NCBI GenBank assembly: GCA_002491945.1
Contig: DKWX01000023.1
Location: forward strand, 1-6,178
Direction: 5' to 3'
Length of the DNA: 6,178 bases
From: Porphyromonadaceae bacterium UBA7141
Lineage (GTDB): Bacteria > Bacteroidota > Bacteroidia > Bacteroidales > Muribaculaceae
Shown: one piece after another, positions 1-5,919 of the stretch
Layout of the letters: the number at the start of each line of letters is the position of its first letter
How positions within the stretch are numbered: the stretch's first letter is position 1
The notes under the pieces: generated by a model
Told to the model about the DNA's origin: nothing
Databases searched by the model: none
What the model saw: only the letters and a program-made list of their open reading frames with translations
Position numbers and translations under genes: made by a program

Positions 1-24
1 ATTCTTTGGAGGAATCAAGAGAAT
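1..24 (+). repeat. Left terminal inverted repeat, putative recombination site
   Basis: These 24 bases are the exact reverse complement of the last 24 bases of the window; identity stops at base 25. The copy has imperfect dyad symmetry: half-sites ATTCTTTGGA (1-10) and TCAAGAGAAT (15-24) match as inverted repeats at 8 of 10 positions around a central GGAA. That layout resembles crossover sites of tyrosine or serine site-specific recombinases. I do not recognise the sequence as a named site. It lies 55 bp beyond the stop codon of the anchor gene, so read-through transcription would cross it. A transposon end is the main alternative, but no transposase lies inside the segment. Confidence 0.8.
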
Positions 25-29
25 GTATT

Positions 30-37
30 GGGGGGGG
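30..37 (+). repeat. G8 homopolymer next to the left inverted repeat
   Basis: Eight consecutive G residues lie five bases inside the left inverted repeat, in the short non-coding tail after the anchor gene. In the operon transcript this is C8. Such tracts can slip during replication. It is in no credible gene, so any effect would be on transcript structure or on a reading frame entering from outside the window. Confidence 0.6.
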
Positions 38-79
38 AGTCGGTATGGGGTCGCTCGCCGGCGGTGCCGCCTGAGAGGA

Positions 80-1198
80 TCAGAGGTCGACGTTCTGAAT
101 ACGTTTTGCCCAGTTGAGGATGGGGATCGAGACTTCGATGTAGCGCCATCCTTCGTCGGACTCGCGGAAGTCGACCGTAAGGTTATAGTTGTATTCGCGG
201 TCGAGATATTCCTGTCCGCTCCATTCATGAGAGGGGTAGGCTTCGCGGCCACGGGCGAGAAGTTCGGGGAGATCCCATGTGAATGTCTCGCCGCTGAGGC
301 GGCTCCGCACCACGAGCTGTGTGTGCTTTGCGGCATCCTCTTCGAGTATCAGACGCGACATTGCGATGTCGGCCTCGATTGAGGCGGCGGCACGCTTGCC
401 GGACGATGTGGATACGGCGTAGGGGGTGTAGCGCAGAGGCTGTGCGGCAGCTGTGGGGCGGCCGAGCAGGTCGAGCTCGTGGCGGCCGCCTACGGTCTGC
501 ACCCATACTTCATAGTCGGAGTCGGAGAGTCCGGGCAGATTGGCGTCGGCCGAGTTGGCGCGTGTGATGGAGAGGTGGAGATTGTTGGTGACACGCTGCA
601 GCGGCACGGTGGCCGGCACGATCACATCGGCAGGCTGCGGCGCACCCTCGGCGGGGATTTCAGCCTCGGAGAGGGTGAGGGTGACGGGCTGCTGCGTGAG
701 CCACATATGTTCGAGGGGGAGCGATGCATGGTCGACAGTCCCGTTGGTGTTGTCGAGAGTGTAGCGAAGAGCGTCGAAGGCGTCGCCGGGATTGGCGGCG
801 GAGCGGCGGAATTTAGCTCCGGGAGTGAGTAGCGATGCCTCATACCCGTCTTCGGAGGCTCGTGCGGATGCATATAGAGAGTAAGTGCCGTACGGCAGAG
901 ACAGCGGTACGGCGAAGCCATCAGCACGGAATTGTCCGGCGGTAAACTCCGAAAGCGACACAAGATGATTGTCGGCATCATAGACATATAGAGTGACAGA
1001 GCCGACATTGTCGTTGAAGAGGTCCTGCGACAGAGTGTTGTAGTCGTAGATGAAATTTACTGAAGCACGCGTTGCGGGGCGCGTGGCGCACTCCGGGAGA
1101 TCCTCATGGATCATCGAGCAGGAGGATGCGAGCAGCGCGGCTGCGGCGACGGGAACGGCCCATCGTCTCGCGGAGCGTATGTCAGAGAGTAGTTTCAT
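80..1198 (-). CDS. FimB/Mfa2-family fimbrial anchor lipoprotein
   Basis: This 372-residue protein probably anchors the fimbria to the outer membrane and ends subunit addition, as FimB and Mfa2 do in Porphyromonas gingivalis. The N-terminus has a basic start, a hydrophobic stretch (residues 13-25) and a lipobox-like LLASSC with Cys27 as the lipidated residue. It is followed by SMIHEDLPEC, a pattern typical of Mfa2/FimB proteins. The rest is beta-rich, with a late EYLDREYNYNLTVDF stretch (330-344) usual for the family. The C-terminus, ILNWAKRIQNVDL, nearly copies the end of the upstream pilin. I chose the ATG at 1198 because it places the signal peptide correctly; an in-frame GTG at 1231 would add 11 residues. 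There is no clear Shine-Dalgarno sequence. The gene is last in the visible operon, 350 bp after the pilin stop. Family assignment is firm; the anchor role is inferred from the family. Confidence 0.9.
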   Translation of the reverse strand: MKLLSDIRSARRWAVPVAAAALLASSCSMIHEDLPECATRPATRASVNFIYDYNTLSQDLFNDNVGSVTLYVYDADNHLVSLSEFTAGQFRADGFAVPLSLPYGTYSLYASARASEDGYEASLLTPGAKFRRSAANPGDAFDALRYTLDNTNGTVDHASLPLEHMWLTQQPVTLTLSEAEIPAEGAPQPADVIVPATVPLQRVTNNLHLSITRANSADANLPGLSDSDYEVWVQTVGGRHELDLLGRPTAAAQPLRYTPYAVSTSSGKRAAASIEADIAMSRLILEEDAAKHTQLVVRSRLSGETFTWDLPELLARGREAYPSHEWSGQEYLDREYNYNLTVDFRESDEGWRYIEVSIPILNWAKRIQNVDL

Positions 1199-1442
1199 GT
1201 GTTGGAATATATCTGTTATCGGCTTGACCACCTTTCGGGGTCCGGGGCCTTTCAGTTATTCTGAAATAGGGATGAGGAGTTTTTGTATCTGTTGCCCGGA
1301 TGTTCCCGGGGGAAAGAGAGGCGCGATAGGCGCGGGGACGCGAGTCGGCGCTTTTTGGAGAATCAGGAGAGATCGGCGGAGTAATTATGGAAGGAGAGAG
1401 AGAAAAAAATGCAGTATGGAGGGAGGGGGTGAAAGGGAAAGT
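1199..1442 (-). other. Untranslated leader of the anchor gene, pyrimidine-rich
   Basis: No credible gene lies here. The transcript strand is rich in C and U, most clearly at 1375-1441, including a U7 run (1403-1409) and CUCUCU repeats. I found no TAnnTTTG promoter element on the minus strand, so the anchor gene probably depends on read-through from the pilin gene. There is no obvious ribosome-binding purine tract before the ATG at 1198. Confidence 0.5.
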
Positions 1443-1476
1443 TGCGGGCCGGTGACCGATTGCCCACCGGCCCGCA
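1443..1476 (-). terminator. GC-rich hairpin, probable partial terminator after the pilin gene
   Basis: An 11-bp perfect stem (1443-1453 pairing with 1466-1476, core GCGGGCCGGT / ACCGGCCCGC) encloses a 12-base loop. On the minus strand it is followed by AACTTTCCCTTTC, a pyrimidine-rich but imperfect U-tract. On the plus strand it is followed by ATTTTCTT, so it could also work in the other direction. It lies between the pilin stop and the anchor gene, where partial termination would leave much more pilin mRNA than anchor mRNA. Confidence 0.6.
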
Positions 1477-1488
1477 TTTTCTTAGGGG

Positions 1489-1516
1489 AGCCTTGCCGCC
1501 ACGTGGCGGCAAGGCT
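1489..1516 (-). repeat. 28-bp perfect palindrome after the pilin gene
   Basis: Bases 1489-1516 form an uninterrupted palindrome centred on CCACGTGG, with arms AGCCTTGCCGCCAC and its complement. In RNA it would fold as a strong hairpin about 30 nt after the pilin stop. No U-tract follows (the next bases on the transcript strand are CCCCTAAG). It is therefore more likely a 3'-end stabiliser, a terminator helper or a repeated palindrome than a classic terminator. The second hairpin begins 12 bases further along. Confidence 0.7.
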
Positions 1517-1520
1517 TACT

Positions 1521-1540
1521 TGGTTTCGTTTGGTTTCGTT
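1521..1540 (-). repeat. Tandem 10-bp direct repeat just after the pilin stop codon
   Basis: TGGTTTCGTT occurs twice in a row on the plus strand, eight bases from the pilin stop codon. On the transcript this reads as two AACGAAACCA units. It may be a slippage duplication; no function is apparent. Confidence 0.5.
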
Positions 1541-1548
1541 TCCTCGGA

Positions 1549-3240
1549 TTAGAGATCTACATTCTGAGAACGCTTAGCCCAATTGAGGATGTTGACATCA
1601 ACATTCATATAGCGGTTAGAGTCATCTTCAATCTCGTCAACCGGTTTGTTGGGATCGGGCTCGGGGTTAGAAGGCATACCGGGACCGGAGATGCTATTGA
1701 CAGTCACGTCATACCAGTTGTTACGGACGATAGCGTAACGACCGGTGTGGTCTTCATTGTAGATAGACGTTGAAATGCCGGGTTTAACTTTTATGCCGGC
1801 ATCTTCCTGCTCATCAGCGAAGTGGCGGATATATACGTTGTAGTAGCACTCGCCGTTCAGGTATACAGCAACCTCTGCCTTAGTCTGGTCGTAGATACCC
1901 ATACCCTCAGCAATGACGGGAAGTTTCTCAGCGTCAACACCTGCAATTGCAGGAACTACATCAGAGAACTTTTTCCAACCGGCAGAAGGAACGTTCACAG
2001 TTACGTTTTCAGCTGTTACATCCTGATTAAGAAGTTTTTTTACAACCGCTACAACTTTATCTTTAAGAGTAGCTTCAGTGAAGAGAGTAGTAACGTTCTT
2101 AAACTTGATGAGAGTCGAACCGGCAGTTACACCATCGGGAGTGAATTTGGCCTTGATGACCATACGGGTAGTCTGACCCTTGTTGAGCAGCGTGTAGCTT
2201 GCAGTGTTCGGACGGATGTACTCAGACTCATTCATGCTGAGTGCAGATGCAGCGGGGATGGTTCCGAGGAAGTTGAAATTTTTGGTGCACTCTGCAACAG
2301 TCATCTGCTTATTGTAGAACTTGCTGTCACCCCAATAGCAGCGGGGATATGTACCTGTCGAGTAGAACCAGGATGCCGCATCGGTTTTAAAGAACTTGGC
2401 AACATTCTCACCCCATACATTCTGGACGGGGAATGCAGTATTGCGAGTCAGGTCCATTGCCCAACCGATGATCTCAGCCTTACCGTTTTGGTACTCACCG
2501 TCGGCTACTGTAAATTCAGTCTTACCACCTGCAGCAGCATTGGCAAAGCTAACCTTGGCAGCTACACGCTGAACGGTAAAACTGGCAGCACGTGCATTCT
2601 CACCAAGCTGCTCAAGTTCAGTCTGAGTATCCTTAACATTGTCGGTGTTAATCACAGAGAGGACAGTCGGATTACCTGCGACATACTTAGGTGCGTTGGT
2701 CATCACCATATTGCCCTTAGAATCACAGAGGTCGCCATTGAGAGTCTGATTCTCAGCCCACTCCTGGAATGTCTGACCTGCTGTCGGAATCCAGTCGCTG
2801 CTGTAGTTGAGCACAACCACACCATAGAATGTCCCGTACTGGTCGCTTGAGAAAGTACCTTTCTTGAAAGAAGCAAGTACTTTGCTGTTAGACGCGTCAA
2901 GTTCTCTATCAGTGCTTGGTGTGTTGGTGAAATTGAACTCGGCATCAACTATGAATTTAGCCTGTACGCGACCGGCTACAGTAGAATCATCTACACCTTT
3001 GGGCAGACCGAATACGAGAATCTTGCCATTCTTTACATTGTACTCTTCGGCAGTACCACCTGCGAAATCCGCTGCACGAGTGGCTGCACCAGATGCCATA
3101 GCGATGTCGAAATAGGCGTAGCAGCCATCCTCAAGGGGATCATTGCCACTATTGTCGGGACCCACCAACGGTTCTTCGCTGGAGCAGGCTGTCAGCATGG
3201 CTGCGGCACCTGCCAACATGAAATACTTTGAGAATTTCAT
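1549..3240 (-). CDS. Major fimbrillin lipoprotein (FimA/Mfa1 type)
   Basis: This 563-residue protein is the likely main shaft subunit of the fimbria. It starts with a lipoprotein signal, MLTAC, with Cys19 as the lipidated residue followed by SSEE. Next comes a beta-strand-like segment (YAYFDIAMAS, 41-50) and an Arg in GAATRAAD (Arg55). Known FimA/Mfa1 pilins are cut after an Arg in this region, which frees the groove that accepts a neighbour's strand. The C-terminal part carries the fimbrillin pattern CYYNVYIRHF, then GRYAIVRNNWYDVTVNSISG, a Pro/Asp-rich linker and the final ILNWAKRSQNVDL. Length is within the usual range for large fimbrillins. The coding region is less GC-rich than its neighbours. 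It follows the DUF3868 gene by 223 bp, with an A-rich leader and no Shine-Dalgarno. Family is firm; the cleavage site is inferred. A shaft rather than tip role is inferred from position beside the anchor and the strong hairpins after it. Confidence 0.92.
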   Translation of the reverse strand: MKFSKYFMLAGAAAMLTACSSEEPLVGPDNSGNDPLEDGCYAYFDIAMASGAATRAADFAGGTAEEYNVKNGKILVFGLPKGVDDSTVAGRVQAKFIVDAEFNFTNTPSTDRELDASNSKVLASFKKGTFSSDQYGTFYGVVVLNYSSDWIPTAGQTFQEWAENQTLNGDLCDSKGNMVMTNAPKYVAGNPTVLSVINTDNVKDTQTELEQLGENARAASFTVQRVAAKVSFANAAAGGKTEFTVADGEYQNGKAEIIGWAMDLTRNTAFPVQNVWGENVAKFFKTDAASWFYSTGTYPRCYWGDSKFYNKQMTVAECTKNFNFLGTIPAASALSMNESEYIRPNTASYTLLNKGQTTRMVIKAKFTPDGVTAGSTLIKFKNVTTLFTEATLKDKVVAVVKKLLNQDVTAENVTVNVPSAGWKKFSDVVPAIAGVDAEKLPVIAEGMGIYDQTKAEVAVYLNGECYYNVYIRHFADEQEDAGIKVKPGISTSIYNEDHTGRYAIVRNNWYDVTVNSISGPGMPSNPEPDPNKPVDEIEDDSNRYMNVDVNILNWAKRSQNVDL

Positions 3241-3463
3241 AAGTAGGTTAATTAAAGTGTTATTTGTTTTTAGTTGTTTGTATCTATATTTATTGGCTTT
3301 TACTGACTATTCATTCAGCAATACTTCCATTCGGGGTGTATCAAGTGTTTTGAAAGTGGCCAGAAAGTCGATAATTATTGAATTCGGGGATAGTGGCGAT
3401 ACGATATCGGCTGACGTGATTACTTAGCTTTGCTATGAGCGGACTCGCCGTATCACCGCATTG
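3241..3463 (-). other. A-rich leader before the pilin gene
   Basis: This 223-bp gap holds no credible gene. The last 60 or so transcript-strand bases before the pilin ATG are A-rich and poor in G, with no Shine-Dalgarno. Such unstructured leaders are common before strongly translated Bacteroidetes genes. I found no exact TAnnTTTG element, so a separate pilin promoter is possible but not supported. Imperfect arms at about 3393-3402 and 3450-3459 (GTGGCGATAC / GTATCACCGC) could form a weak hairpin after the DUF3868 stop. Confidence 0.4.
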
Positions 3464-4972
3464 TTACAGTCCGGGTTGCTCCTCTGTATCTGTCGTGGGT
3501 TTCTGCGGAACGGCACCACGGTTCTGAGCGGCAAGCTGACGGGCGCGTGCGAGGACAGTGAGATTGAACTCGGCATCCTCTACCCCTGCTGCAAGAGCCT
3601 CGTTAAGCAGAGACTCGGCACGGTCGAAGTCGCCGCGCTGCATGGCCAGTACGCCACGCGCCTGAAGCGCTTCGGGGGAGTCGCCGGCCTTTGCCAGGAA
3701 GGCTTCGGCCTCGTCGAGGTTGCCGGCATTGAGGGCCGACGCACCCGCATTGAGATTGGCCACCGGATCATCCGGATAGGTGCGCACGGCGATATCCATG
3801 CACTCTTCGAATTCGGGGGAACCGGGATCGAAGGTCTGAGCCACGAGGAACATCTCCTGCAGCGACGCCTTTTTCGGGTCGGTGCGCATCACGGCAATAG
3901 TCTCCTCGATAGTGAGCGGACGCACTATATATTTCACCGTATAGTCGGAGTGACGCAGGGCGGGATACATCTGCGAGAGCATCACCTGATAGCTCTGCGG
4001 GAAACGCGTGCGGAGCGCGGCATCCTTGGCATCCGGCTCCATGTCGGAGTCGATTACGGCGAGAATCTCCTTGCGGTCGGCCAGTGTCGACTTCTCCACC
4101 AGGCGGCGCAGGCCGGCCCAGTCCTCAGGCGTGGCGCTTGAGGTGAAGAGTTTGTCGGAGAGCGTATAGAGCGACTTGACGTAATTCTTAAGCGAGAGCG
4201 CACGTCCTTCGGCGAGGCGTGTATTATTGGCATACGAACCCTCGGGGGATGCATAACCGTGGATGTCGATATTGGTGATTGACACAAGCGGGTCGTTCTT
4301 CACCAGATCGATTGTCTCCGTGATCTTGCGGATTTCGAAACGGTTATTGCGGTAGTCGGGCAGGATGTTGGTCTTATTGACCTGAAAATCGACGAATGCG
4401 CTTCCCTCCTCGGCGCGGGCCTTGGTGGCCTCCACTACGGGCTGGATGAATGTCATCACAGCGGCGGGAGCCGGACGGTTGTCGAACTCGTACCCTACCG
4501 GGATGCAAGCCTGAACCCGGAGATCGCCGCAGCCGCAGAGGTCTTCATGCACATTGAGTCTCGACACCTCCATCCACTCCTCATATGGGAATGAGGCGGC
4601 GCCGTTCCAGTTGGCTGTCTGATTTTTCTTATACTGAATCACCGTGGCGCCTTCGACGCGCTGATTCTTTTCGCGTTCATACTTCAGCTGCGCATTACGG
4701 CCGTTGAGCACGAGCGGCTGCAGCACGATCGAGTCCCCCTCGCCGGCGAAAACCGGGGTAAAGATGACACGCTCGTTAGAGCCTATGCTCATGGCGGAGA
4801 GGTCGAATTCATATTCCACCTCCATCATGTCGGCGTTCTTGACAAACGACACATTCACAACCTTTAACGAGTCGAGCACACTCTCCTTGGGAGCGTTGGC
4901 GGCGGCTGCCGGCGAGGCGGCTGCCACTGCGGCGGCGATGGCCGCCGGAATGAGGTAAACTGTGGGTTTCAT
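3464..4972 (-). CDS. DUF3868 / OmpA-like / TPR fimbrial accessory protein
   Basis: This 502-residue envelope protein has a signal peptide rich in Ala (cleavage probably after AAAA near residue 25). A beta-rich DUF3868-type region follows to about residue 180, including LCGCGD at 145-150. An OmpA-like segment runs about 190-350, with its core at 235-265 (IDIHGYASPEG then NTRLAEGRALSLKNYV). The C-terminal part (about 400-470) has two TPR-like helical hairpins, NLNAGASALNAGNLDEAEAF and RGVLAMQRGDFDRAESLL. OmpA domains usually hold peptidoglycan through an Asp and an Arg. Here Arg257 is in place, but the Asp position reads Ser in GYAS, so peptidoglycan binding is uncertain. The gene begins 15 bp after the DUF3575 stop, so the two are surely co-transcribed. 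DUF3868 and DUF3575 genes often sit beside fimbrillin genes in Bacteroides; a role in secretion or assembly is presumed, not shown. Confidence 0.85.
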   Translation of the reverse strand: MKPTVYLIPAAIAAAVAAASPAAAANAPKESVLDSLKVVNVSFVKNADMMEVEYEFDLSAMSIGSNERVIFTPVFAGEGDSIVLQPLVLNGRNAQLKYEREKNQRVEGATVIQYKKNQTANWNGAASFPYEEWMEVSRLNVHEDLCGCGDLRVQACIPVGYEFDNRPAPAAVMTFIQPVVEATKARAEEGSAFVDFQVNKTNILPDYRNNRFEIRKITETIDLVKNDPLVSITNIDIHGYASPEGSYANNTRLAEGRALSLKNYVKSLYTLSDKLFTSSATPEDWAGLRRLVEKSTLADRKEILAVIDSDMEPDAKDAALRTRFPQSYQVMLSQMYPALRHSDYTVKYIVRPLTIEETIAVMRTDPKKASLQEMFLVAQTFDPGSPEFEECMDIAVRTYPDDPVANLNAGASALNAGNLDEAEAFLAKAGDSPEALQARGVLAMQRGDFDRAESLLNEALAAGVEDAEFNLTVLARARQLAAQNRGAVPQKPTTDTEEQPGL

Positions 4973-4987
4973 TGGCGACGTAGGATT

Positions 4988-5632
4988 TTAGAAGAGGTAC
5001 ATGAAGCTGACATTGGCGTGAGTCGGGCCGACGTAATGGAGAGTGCGCTTGTCGATGGTGCGCGAGCAGCGTCCGTAGAGGTGCATTTTGGAATAGGCAT
5101 AGCCTACGCCGATGGATGCCTCAAGGTTCCAGTGGCGCGAAAGCATCCACTGATAACCGTAAGTGACGCCTGCGCCGCCAAACCACCCTTCCACATGACG
5201 GTCCTTATTGGCGGGCGAAGTCATGTCGGGCCACCCCTTTTGTGCGGAAGCGGGGTCGTCGGGATAGACGGGAGTGACCGAAGAGGCCACAATCAGCGAT
5301 TTGAGGGGAAAATTGACGTTTTTGGCGTTGTATTCGCCACCAAGCAGGTGCACGCCGATGAAATGACCCGTGAATTTTTCGCAGAACCAGTAACGGTACT
5401 CCGGCATAGCGATCCAAGAGCGGAGGTGCCGGTTGTCAGAGAAATTCCAGGGGTTGACGGCGCCGGTGAGAGAGATTGTGGAGCGATGACCCACGCCAAT
5501 CTCTACCCCGAGGTTGGGGTTGGTGACGGCCCATCCGAGCAGGTTGGTCTTGATACCTACCTCCTGGGCGGCGGCACGCGGTGCCGCGAAGCCTAACAGA
5601 CAAAGGAATATAAGCCAGTGACGTAGTTTCAT
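4988..5632 (-). CDS. DUF3575 outer-membrane beta-barrel protein
   Basis: This 214-residue protein is probably a small outer-membrane barrel encoded first in the fimbrial operon. It has a signal peptide, MKLRHWLIFLCLLGFAAPRAAAQ, with cleavage likely near residue 22. The family pattern IKTNLLGWAVTNPNLGVEIG follows (27-46), then PWNF, MPEYRYWFCEKFTGHFIGVH (76-95) and GEYN. Alternating hydrophobic strands end in NVSFMYLF, whose terminal Phe is the usual barrel-assembly signal. I chose the ATG at 5632 because it gives a clean signal peptide; the reading frame stays open upstream to 5749, but those residues do not look like part of a secreted protein. The start lies about 250 nt after the predicted transcription start. 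Molecular function of DUF3575 is not established; a link to fimbriae rests on gene neighbourhood. Confidence 0.87.
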   Translation of the reverse strand: MKLRHWLIFLCLLGFAAPRAAAQEVGIKTNLLGWAVTNPNLGVEIGVGHRSTISLTGAVNPWNFSDNRHLRSWIAMPEYRYWFCEKFTGHFIGVHLLGGEYNAKNVNFPLKSLIVASSVTPVYPDDPASAQKGWPDMTSPANKDRHVEGWFGGAGVTYGYQWMLSRHWNLEASIGVGYAYSKMHLYGRCSRTIDKRTLHYVGPTHANVSFMYLF

Positions 5633-5773
5633 AACTGTCAAAGTGAGTTTTTCTGCGGATGTTGGTGTTGTGCAACAAGGATTGTCTGAAGCGGGGGCAG
5701 CAAGTATGCCCCGAGAGTAGTAAAATCCATAGCATGGTATCGAGAACACTCCGTATCAAGGCGGATTCCACAG

Positions 5774-5792
5774 TCTGCAAGAAAAATGCAGA
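5774..5792 (-). other. Small stem-loop in the operon leader
   Basis: TCTGCA (5774-5779) pairs with TGCAGA (5787-5792) around a 7-base loop that reads TTTTTCT on the transcript strand. It is the third of the clustered leader hairpins after the two palindromes. Confidence 0.35.
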
Positions 5793-5806
5793 ACCGTGTG
5801 TCGCTG

Positions 5807-5830
5807 CAGTCAGCCCCTCGGGGCTGACTG
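5807..5830 (-). repeat. 24-bp near-perfect palindrome in the leader
   Basis: CAGTCAGCCCC and GGGGCTGACTG are exact complements separated by only TC, giving a hairpin with a stable GC-rich stem and a tight loop. It shares its last base with the next palindrome, so the two arms abut. It may act as an RNA element or be a copy of a repeated palindromic sequence. Confidence 0.75.
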
Positions 5831-5859
5831 TAGTTGTAGCCACGTGTGGCTACAACTAC
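5830..5859 (-). repeat. 30-bp near-perfect palindrome in the leader
   Basis: GTAGTTGTAGCCAC and GTGGCTACAACTAC are exact complements separated by GT. In the transcript this is a 14-bp stem beginning about 24 nt after the predicted start. Its centre, GCCACGTGTGGC, resembles the centre of the palindrome at 1489-1516. That hints that both may belong to one family of dispersed palindromes. Confidence 0.78.
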
Positions 5860-5888
5860 AAGGTAGTAGAGGTTTCCAAAACCGATGG

Positions 5889-5919
5889 CAAAGTTACTAA
5901 AAATCGTTAATGCTACAAA
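5889..5919 (-). promoter_or_regulatory. Bacteroidetes sigma-ABfr type promoter for the fimbrial operon
   Basis: On the minus strand TTTG (5916-5919) and TAACTTTG (5889-5896) are separated by exactly 19 bases. This matches the known Bacteroides -33 TTTG / -7 TAnnTTTG pattern at every defined base and with the expected spacing. Transcription should start a few bases downstream, about 5881-5884, and run leftward through all four genes. An AT-rich tract lies upstream of the -33 box. The promoter lies inside the inverted-repeat-bounded segment and faces inward, so it would move with the operon if the segment inverts. Confidence 0.82.

Larger units (their letters stand above)
5633..5883 (-). promoter_or_regulatory. 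Long structured 5' leader of the fimbrial operon
   Basis: If transcription starts near 5883, the mRNA has an untranslated leader of about 250 nt. In order it can form a short stem-loop at the very 5' end (5871-5883, GGTTT-TGG-AAACC), a 14-bp stem (5830-5859), a 10-11-bp stem (5807-5830) and a small stem (5774-5792). The remaining stretch up to the ATG at 5632 shows no strong structure and no Shine-Dalgarno. A short CTAC/GTAG pairing just before the 14-bp stem could compete with its base. None of the hairpins is followed directly by a U-tract, so simple attenuation is not obvious. I recognise no known riboswitch class. Confidence 0.5.

Noticed and set aside
23..382. Plus-strand open frame whose ATG overlaps the left inverted repeat, with GGAGGA upstream
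   Set aside because: Although the purine run looks like a ribosome-binding site, the frame runs antisense through the end of the anchor gene, its product looks random, and Shine-Dalgarno use is weak in this group.
1199..1231. GTG start giving an 11-residue longer anchor protein
   Set aside because: The ATG at 1198 gives a normal-length lipoprotein signal; the extension adds nothing recognisable.
1822..2850. 342-codon open frame on the plus strand, antisense to the pilin gene
   Set aside because: It is the shadow of the well-supported fimbrillin reading frame. Its product is Cys/Leu-rich with no recognisable family, signal or promoter.
3461..4141. 226-codon plus-strand open frame antisense to the DUF3868 gene
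   Set aside because: Shadow frame in a GC-rich gene; Gly/Arg/His-rich product with no family features.
5633..5749. Upstream in-frame extension of the DUF3575 protein
   Set aside because: The 39 extra residues would bury the clear signal peptide that begins with MKLRHWLIFL, and they lie in the untranslated leader.
5807..5859. CRISPR-like repeats or an intrinsic terminator
   Set aside because: The two palindromes have different sequences and no spacers, and neither is followed directly by a U-tract on the transcript strand.
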